DNA from: Platynereis dumerilii
Taxonomy: Eukaryota > Annelida > Polychaeta > Phyllodocida > Nereididae
Length of the DNA: 64,000 nt
NCBI GenBank assembly: GCA_026936325.1
Contig: JAPTHN010000001.1
Span: 100,145,859 to 100,209,858, forward strand
Reading direction: 5' to 3'
Numbering within the stretch: the stretch's first letter is position 1; each line of letters opens with the position of its first letter. The position numbers and the translations under genes were made by a program. This document shows positions 46,406 to 55,600 of this stretch, in pieces. The notes under the pieces were generated by a model that worked only from the letters and a program-made list of their open reading frames with translations, had not been told where the DNA came from and searched no databases.

Positions 46406-47453
46406 AATTAGAGGACACTCATGCTGCAACCTTTTAGGCTATGATCCTTTGTGGGATCTTAATTGGGACCAGAAAATTCTCTCGCTGGTCGGGAATATAT
46501 TTTTGGTATTTGTCACTGATAAAATGACTCTACCCAGGGGGACATTGTGTAATGTGGACAGACTTAATCAGTGTTAATTATAATTGTAGGCCTATATATA
46601 TGTATATGTATTGTGTAGCTTTACATGAGTCTACACTGATAATTGAGTCTATCAGCTATATATACTCACAGAATTAGGAGCCTCAAATGACAATAAAATT
46701 TGATGTAATGGAATGACTGAAGTCATTGCTTCCATGTTCATTGACATTCTAATGTCTATCGTGGAGTTAATTAAACGGCCAGACTACTTAAAATCAGAAC
46801 ATGGAATTAGTCGTTGATTCCCCAGTTGATTGCCTTGGGCTGAAAACACCATTATAAAATACAATATTCTCAAAATTCAGATTACATTCATCATTTTTCC
46901 AGATTTGAGTTAGATATACAGTGAGGTCACATGCGACTTTTCAAATGAATGCATTCATGGAGGTCTTAAAAATAAATCATGGAATTAGGGGATTATATTC
47001 AGATTTTTCATATAAGATAGTTCATCCCAAGGGCACACAATGTTGCTAATTGGTGAAGGGCTGTTGGTCACATAGAAAATGAATGGTAGATTTTTTCCAT
47101 CACCTGAATGCGACATTGAGGTTTTTACACAACATTGTGAAACATTGCCACAGCATTGCCTGCAAATGTCATATATATATGTATGTCTCAAATCTTTGAC
47201 GTAGCCACAAAATGTTGTGACAATGTCATTTCTACCATACATTTCTACGCAATTTTCACAAATATTGTAGCATTGTCACAACATTGCTGTTACAACTTAG
47301 CTGCAATGTATAGAAGTGCCCATTGGGATATCTGAGAGGGCAGATAGCGCAGTTTGTGGTGCTCTGGGCTTAATTACAATCTCTGGGTGCTATGTTCTAT
47401 TCTAGCATAACTGTATGTATGGACAGCAGTTTCATCCATGATTGCTTTGCCCT
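46406..47453. other. Intergenic, no recognised feature
   Basis: Includes scattered ACATTG/CAACATTG words around 47110-47300, possibly a decayed repeat. Confidence 0.35.
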
Positions 47454-47600
47454 CACTCTAAAAAAAAACAGCCTCCAAAAAACGGAATTTGGTTTTTGAG
47501 CTTGTCCCGCATACTTAACCAACTATGGTTTGTGGAAATACCAAATTGTTTGGTTTTAACAAAAACCAAATAAAATTGGTTTATTCATAAACCAAACAGA
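47454..47600. mobile_element. Relative of the TGGTTTTT palindromic MITE, partial
   Basis: Begins CACTCTAAAAAAAAA, with TTTGGTTTTTGAG and inverted CCAAA words inside. The right terminus is not clear. Confidence 0.55.
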
Positions 47601-47971
47601 TAGGGGGCTGTTTGGATATTTAAGCGCTAGTGAGCAGTTTACTGGAATTAGCACTATATAAATGTCTATTATTATTATTATTTAAGTGCGGTACTGTGCG
47701 GATGCATAGATGGATGACTGAGGCCTTGCGTCAAGGATTTATGCACTTGGTAGGCTGATTAGGACAGGAGGACACAGAAATCAGGCGCTGCATGATTGAA
47801 ATGGCTGTGCAACATAGGCTGTATTACATTTTGGGGGGGGGGGATTTTATTTTTTTATCTGTGGGTGGGGGAGGGATATCTATGGGGGGGAGGTGCTTTG
47901 ATTTCTGTCGAAAAGTTTAGATCTGCAAAGAGAAAAGGAAAATTGTGACAGTGAAAACAGAACAGTCATAG

Positions 47972-48199
47972 AGTATAATAATAAAGAAACAGAGGGCAGA
48001 GAGAGTGAAGCTACACACCCAGCAAGCGCTGGAGATAGCCCTAGATTCAGTAGACTTTTCTTCCTTGTTTTACCAAGCCATCTACAGTCCATTTACGGAC
48101 TACCAAGATAATGAAATGTACTCACCTCACAGAGAAATGCCACTGCAAAGCTATATTACCAATGGGACATTCCTAGATCAGTTGCGAGTAATTGACTGA
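47972..48199 (+). CDS. Possible coding exon, unidentified
   Basis: An open frame of 75 codons ends in TGA. From residue 12 on its composition is protein-like (TQQALEIALDSVDFSSLFYQ, then SPFTDYQDNEMYSPHREM). I do not recognise it. No convincing acceptor precedes it, since the upstream is purine-rich, and no clear partner exon was found. It could be a terminal exon, a retro-pseudogene piece, or chance. Confidence 0.25.
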   Translation, partial: SIIIKKQRAERVKLHTQQALEIALDSVDFSSLFYQAIYSPFTDYQDNEMYSPHREMPLQSYITNGTFLDQLRVID

Positions 48200-48959
48200 A
48201 GTTTGGTCTTGAATCATTCTCATGTTGGAGTTGTTGGGTGTAATGATACTTATACGAAATGTTTAGCCCACCTACTCTTCCACATGTTACAAGATATTCA
48301 TTTATGATTTCTTGCAAATGGTGTATCTAATATTTTGTAACACTATCATCTAATCAACATGCCAGTGCAACAACCATGGTCTTTTATAACTTCAAAGTTA
48401 CAAAAGTAAATTTAAAAAAAGCGTAGTTATAGATGTCGCCACTAGGCTCACCATTGCTCATTCATGATTCTTTGACAAAAGTGAGACTCAATCTACTTTT
48501 TAAGTAAACTGTGATATATGTAAGCTGGGATAGAAACACATTTTGAGATAATGTACCGTTTGTTTGCTACAGCTTAGTTATACTTTCAGTGTTGATAGGT
48601 GCAATGATTCCTCGTTGTGTTTTTATTAATCACTTGTTCCTTGTTAAATTTGAACTTCTGTTTGCTAAATGCATGCCAGTATAGATGGCGTTACGTGTGA
48701 TACAGAAGGAGGCTTTGTTCTCTGGGGAGCTGATCTGTCTCAGTAAGCACAGCATTCAGGTTGTCTATGAGGTCCATGAAGTTCCTTATACATCGAAACT
48801 GGTACTAGGTTATTAAATATCACCAGATAAATGAAAACCCACTGTCTCTAAGCAAATTATGTGTGTATGGTAATCTGGTTGATCATCACAATTTTGTAAT
48901 ATTGACACATGGACCAATATTTTTCATGGCATGAAAAACTCTAATACCAGGGTAGACTC

Positions 48960-49141
48960 ATTCCAACAAGAGGCCTTGGTTTTTTGAAAACCCATTTTTC
49001 CTGAAGAGGAGACCAATTCCGAAGACAAAAACCAAAAATGGCCTGATAAACCAAATTTCAATGCAAATACCACCATGGTTGTCTCATAAAACCACTTGAT
49101 ATTTTAAAAAACCACTTTTGTCCTAAATTTTTTAGAGTGCT
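48960..49141. mobile_element. Relative of the TGGTTTTT palindromic MITE
   Basis: Carries TTGGTTTTTTGAAAA, AACCAAATTTCAATGCAAA and ends TTTTTTAGAGTGC, matching the right half of the element at 39.1 kb with many differences. Confidence 0.7.
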
Positions 49142-49548
49142 CCTGCTGCCCAAATAGCCCACCCATGCTAAAATACAGGAAGTGAAGCCCCTAGCATCCA
49201 CCCATCAATGATACAGTTCATTCCCTCCCTGTTAAGAATGAGGAGAATAAAAGCTTCTGTAACAGTGACCTTGCAATGTCTGCCTCTGGCAATTAGACCT
49301 ATAAATGCATCCGTTTAATTTCACTGTGACGAGATTGAATACAAAACTCATTATAAAAATGTAATTCAATTAGGATGATTAAAAATGATGTCTTTGAAAA
49401 GATTTCCAATTAATTTTTCATGATGATTCACTCTGCTACAATTTCATTTACAGAATAATATGAGTACAGGTGCGATGACACTTACCGTACAAAATATTAA
49501 AATTAATGTTACGGTGTTTCTTTTCAGCTGCGGACATTAAAAAATAAA

Positions 49549-49621
49549 ATGGGAACTCCAAGTTTGCCAATGACCATCATACATCTACTGGTTGGATGCA
49601 TAGCAGTTCATCATGTTCATG
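49549..49621 (+). CDS. Gene 2 exon 1, signal peptide
   Basis: MGTPSLPMTIIHLLVGCIAV gives a clear hydrophobic signal. The exon seems to start at an acceptor (TTTTCAG at 49521-49527). The seven codons before the ATG are open, so a further upstream exon is likely, coding or not. Donor CATG|GTAGGT. Confidence 0.7.
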
Positions 49622-51142
49622 GTAGGTCACAAGCTCCTCGTTACATCTGCCATCTGGTTTTTTTTGTTGGATGGGCAATGGTTCATCAAGGATAACATTG
49701 CATCAAACCAAATTGAAACTTGTTTATCCTAAATATCTCTAAGTGGATTTATGATTTTGTATGTTGTGATTATGTAGTATACGTATGTGCTTATGTATAT
49801 GTAGTATGATGATTTTTACAAGTATTACTCTTAATTGCACTAGCCAGGTTTGCTTGAACAGTCGTAGACCATGTTTAATCTAAGCTGTTCTGATCTATCG
49901 GAATATTGCTCTTTCACTCTAACTTCTATTCATTGTTTTTATGTTTTTTACAGGAAATAACTGTCCCAGCAAAGTAGGAGGACCTGTCTCAGCCTCAAAA
50001 GCGTCCACCTCAACAACTGATGCTTTTCTCATTGTCAACGCCACCTTATCTTGCAACGCCACTGTGACGTCATGGGTGTACACGCGTACACAGGAAGCGG
50101 AAGTTATATACGCGTCTGTATGGCGAACAATGGTTTCCGGTCCTGAGAACTATTTCCTGTTAATAGGCAGGAACCGGATCCCTCCCGGTACACCGGGCAA
50201 GAGGGTATTCACAGTGGATCCCAGATTCCGGATTAAGGCGAGAAAGGGTGACTTCTTGGGTTTCCATTACGGAGTGAAGAGTGACAAGGGAGCCCTGGCC
50301 TCATGGAGTAAAGATGACACAAACATTACCACAGATGACGTCACAATGCATCAGACGATTACAGCTGGTCTGTATGATGAGAATTTCCTTCTAAACGTTC
50401 CAATCAACTTCAACACAAACGACAGGAAGGTCCGAATGATGTACAATGCGCTGTCGGCTATAGTGCTGCCGGACAGCTCAGCAGATAGCACAGCGGACCA
50501 ACCAACATCAACTCCAGGTATGTCTCGAACTTGCCAACGCATTGTTGCAAACTTACAATTGCTGAACAAATCAATTCAAATCACTTATAAAACTAACTCA
50601 TTCCACTTTATTAATAAAGACCAATATATAAATTATATTCGCGCAGCGAAATTTAGCACAAGAAATGTTTCAAAAATCTGTGCAGTGATGGTCTCAACAT
50701 CAATGGTTGACAGCAGGAAATTAGGTCAAGTGGGACCAGCTTCTTATCAATGATTCAGTTTCGAATTTAACAAAACATGACATATTCATATTCAAAAGTC
50801 TTAAAAATTCAATTTTCTCCATTAATATTCCCTGTATCTATTATTTTTACGGAATAGTTCATTATAAGCCTTGACAAGCTAAATTAAATTATTAACATGT
50901 GATTCATTTCATTTCAAAACAGACAACAAGAAAACATAACAAAATTAAGGTTACATAATCTTTGTCAACTGATGATTATGTAACAGTGAGCAATTAATCC
51001 ACATGCAGATCATGTTATTGTTTTTGTTATCACTATTATGTAATATCAACAATCCAGCATAAACTTTAATTTGGCAGCTTTCAGTGTAGTCTTCCTTTTT
51101 ACTATTTAGCTGATTTTCTATCAATCCTATTTATTTTCTATC

Positions 51143-51190
<48 letters not shown>

Positions 51191-52560
51191 ATATTCTATT
51201 TTTGATCTATTTTATTTTTCTTATAGTTTCTAGTCTAAAGTTCTCTCTAATTTTCTATATATCCGTCTTTCAATTTCTTTGAAACAGTAACATAACTGCC
51301 TTTCATACATTGAATATGAAATAAATTTAATGAAAGTTATGGTAAAACCATAAGTCCTAAAAAAACTTTTTAAGAGCTGCGCGAATTTCATGGTTGTGCC
51401 ATTTACATATTAATAAGGTAGGTTTATTTGTCATCAAATTGTTGGAACAAGCCAGATCTGGACTGGACCGAGCCAAACTGCATGGTTTAAGGAATATAAT
51501 CAGACAACCATAATTAGAACTTAGAAGCGCACAGACCTAACTTAAAGCATCGATGTGACAGTATTACCTTTTAATCATATATATTTATGCCACTTGAGTA
51601 AAAAAAATTGAATTTTCCATTTGAACATTTGGCAGAAATGATATAGCCAGAACAATAAGGAGGCAACCGGTACGTGGGCGCAAAGCAACGACAAACAACT
51701 TTTGAGAATAAGCAACAAACCTTTTGTAATTGTACCATTACGCTACCACGGCCAGAGGTAGAAACAAACATTTTTTCATGTGCTGAACAAACAATTTTGA
51801 GTGTGTTATGTCAAACGATCTTTTTTTAACCAAAAATCCATAGATCCCCGCATTTTAGGCCAGAATTCACAGTGGAATCCCTTTGTAATATGCATGTAAT
51901 GAGTTAATTGGTCAAAAAATTTTTTTCGAAGTTTAACCTCTTACCGGAATAATTTCATATTTCAGAAATAGTTCCATCTTCGTCCACTTCCCTGCCACTT
52001 TACCACGATTTAACCGATCTGCCACTTCACCCGGCATCCCGAGTGACATCACCGCCCAAAGGGAAATCCCACAGCCGGGTCTTCTGCTACAATGTTACTG
52101 CAGAGGTCAAATGTGACAGGAGTTTAATCAAAATAGAGAAAGCAAGATATGGACATACTACAGTACCTTGTAAAAGTGATTGGCTAGTCAAAAAAGATGA
52201 AAAAGTCTTCCAGCCAGGCTGTGTGATGAATGTCTGGCCCCTGGTTCAGGGAAGATGCTCCAACAAAGTCAGGTGTAGATTCCACATCAGTGAAGATGTC
52301 TTTGGTAGACCCTGCAGTGGAAGCAGAGGCACAGGGTTAAACGTCATCTACAGATGCATTCCAGGTTGGTATAAGTGAACTACTTGTTTTTTACAAAAAA
52401 TCTTGAGGTACAAAAAAAAGATTTAATCACTTAAAATCAGCCAACCTCAAAAACAATGTCAGCATCAACTGTGTACATTGATTTGGTGTGGAATGCAATC
52501 CTATTCTTGCATCTAAAATTGCTTTTGTCTGCTAGCCAGTGTTGTTATATTGTCTTGGCC

Positions 52561-52631
<71 letters not shown>

Positions 52632-55600
52632 GATACATCTACCTACCTACCCTACATAAATAGTAGAATATATGTATAGGTTATTCACCTAGGGAGAGGC
52701 AATATGTGATTTATCCAGCGAGGGCGTTAGCCCGAGCTGTGATAAACACATATTGTCGATCCCGCGGTGAATAACTGGCTTATACCATAAGACAAAACTG
52801 AAACTTGTCATTTGTTGCTGTTGTTTTTTCACAGCTTCACTTATTATGCTCCCATGGGAGGATAACTGGACAACAAAGAATAAGGGTTTTATTGCAGTGA
52901 AATACTGGCTCATGATTGGCTGACAGAGGTGTCGAGTGGTATAAACAGTTAAGTAGTACTTGCAAACCTATATAATTGCATTAACTAACCATTTAACCTG
53001 TTTTATGCTGCAGCAAAAAACCCCTCAGATCTACTGAGTCCATATTCCAATGACAGTCCCATGCTTGTCAACATCAGTGAAGCACAAGTCCCTCCCAGAT
53101 CATCAAAGAGCGAACCACACACTACACTGCCCCAAGGTGAGATGAGAGAAACAGGTCAACAAAATATACATTGAAAATATGCGCAAAATATTTAATTTGA
53201 CCAAAACAGTAAAACAGTGGTAAAATACCGAATGGGGAACTTTTGTTAGCAAGAAAAACCAAGTGGCCTACACAAGGGGAAGAGTGGTAAAATACAGAAT
53301 GGGGAACTTTTGTTAGCAAGAAAAACCAAGTGGCCTACACAAGGGGAAGAGTGGTAAAATACAGAATGGAGAATTTCCAATAGCAATTAAGAAAATATAG
53401 TTCACAGGAGGTACAAAAAGACACATTATACAGTGATGAAATATTATATGGCATTTCTTTTCAGAAGTTTAGAGATATTACGATCCACATTATGACACTT
53501 CTCTGGACAAAAAATGTAAAAAATTTAGTGAAAAAGTAAGATGATTAAATTCTATAAGCTGCATTGGATGATGGTCCAAACAGAACATTAATTTTGTAGA
53601 TCACATAATTTGCTCTACTTCTTATATTACTCCCCAAACCCAGACCACAAAGGACACAATTTAAAGCAATGTGTATGTAATTTGATATTCATGTTGTGAC
53701 AGTTACAGAGAAGAAGACAGCGAAAACTGTCCCTGGGGGCATTACAACACCAGCGCATAGCCCAGTGCCTACAGGTAAAAGTCATTTACACGAAAAAATA
53801 AAACTATAAAGTCGTTTAATCTACATGTAGGAGGTCTGTCTCTGACCTGGCAGTATGCAGCCACAATATACGTAAAAGTTTTTAAAATTGATTGTTCATT
53901 TTTATGCAAGGGTTGTTTGAAAGTCAATAGCACAACTGATTTTCTAAAAACCATATAATTATTGTATAATTGGGAAATATGGTTTATCAAGTATGTGCAA
54001 CTGATTGGTGAAACAAATACACGTATCTAAATTTATTTAATACTATTTCTCAAACACCCATTCAGTAACTGGCTTGTAATTATCAATATGGATTATTGAA
54101 TAAAAACAAACTATCCTTACTAAGAATGCAACAGAGCTAAGTCTGTATTTACAAATCAGTTTCTGAAAAATTTAGAGGCAAAAACTGTCCACTCCACGTA
54201 CGTGTATACTTATAGGTTATCCCATGGCTGGCCCAGTATTTCCCTGATATTTTCATCAGAGACCAAGTATTTTCCCGAGACCCGAAGGGTCGAGGGAAAA
54301 TACAGGTCGAGGGTGAAAATATCTGGGAAATACTGGGCCAGCCATGGTATAACCTATTTATCCCATGTTTTTTTTTTTACTTGAGAAAAAAAAGGCAAAT
54401 CTTCTTTTTTTAAGATTGGGGAAATGCATATATGATAATCACTAAATGTAACTTTGAAAAAAAAAGTATTTCTATTTTTACAATAACAAATAGCTAGAAA
54501 GATGACCTTAGAAGTTCTTTTTTTGCTTCGATTTTGCTGCTAAGCACTTTGAATTCAACTACAGGAGATATTTTTAAAATCACTTTTTGAAAGTTTTAGA
54601 CTGGGATGATTTAAAGGTACGCCAATCAAAAAGATGCCACAACTCTGAACTGGGAAATTATTTGGTATGCATTAGGAAATATTATTTAGGCCTATTCCCA
54701 AAAAATTAAACGAATTGTTTTAATGCTTTTGTATAAACAAAGCAAGCTTTGTGTGACCTCCTCATTTAAAAGTACTTAATATCAATTAACCTCCCTTAAT
54801 AAAGAAAACCGCCCAGTCTTGTTGATTGGAAGTCTATACTATAACTAAAAAATATCAGTTTGTGAACCTTGACTGCAAGTTCAATTTTACATAGGCCTAA
54901 ATAATGGGCAGATCTTAAAATACCTTCAATGTAAAGTACTTTGAAAAGACAATAATTCTCCTATCATCAATATGAATGCCAATTGCTATTAAAGTCTGAT
55001 TGGCTTAATTGCGTTTCAGATGTCAAATAAAACCACAACTTGCACAACACACAATTAACTGACACAATGAATCCTATCAAACAAAGCAGTAATTGAATTA
55101 AGTGAGGGTGTTGATTGCAATGAAATATTATTGATTTTTTTTTCTGCTTGGCCAAACGGCGATCCTCTTGCGTCGGCGGCGGTCATGTGACACATCTCTG
55201 ATCTGTGATAGGTTGTTTTATGCCATGAATATTAATGACATCGTATTTCCCGCTAAATATGCCGTATCTCCCGCTTAATGTCGTATCCTCCTGCATTTTG
55301 GCCATATCCTCCCTCATATTTCCCTGGCTTTAAAAATATTTCCCAGGGAAATTAAACAGTATCAGGGAAGAATTGTAGCTAGACATGGGATAATCTGTAA
55401 TATGCCATTTAAAAGGGATGATGTATTATCCAATTTGTATCAACAACGTGAGTTGGCGTGTTTTCTCCTCTTCAGTTTCACGACACAGTTGGTGATTATT
55501 AGCCATATGGCTTATCAGTTATTGCACTGAAGCCAGAGAGCTTTTGAAATAGTTAAAATTCAAATGTGATGCCCAAGTCCAAGATACTTAAAATTCTCTG

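Noticed and set aside
46161-46577. 138-codon open frame rich in Cys, Leu and Phe
   Set aside because: It is the translation of a 20-bp minisatellite.
52456-52659. Open frame with YLSI repeats
   Set aside because: Produced by the TATC microsatellite in intron 3 of gene 2.
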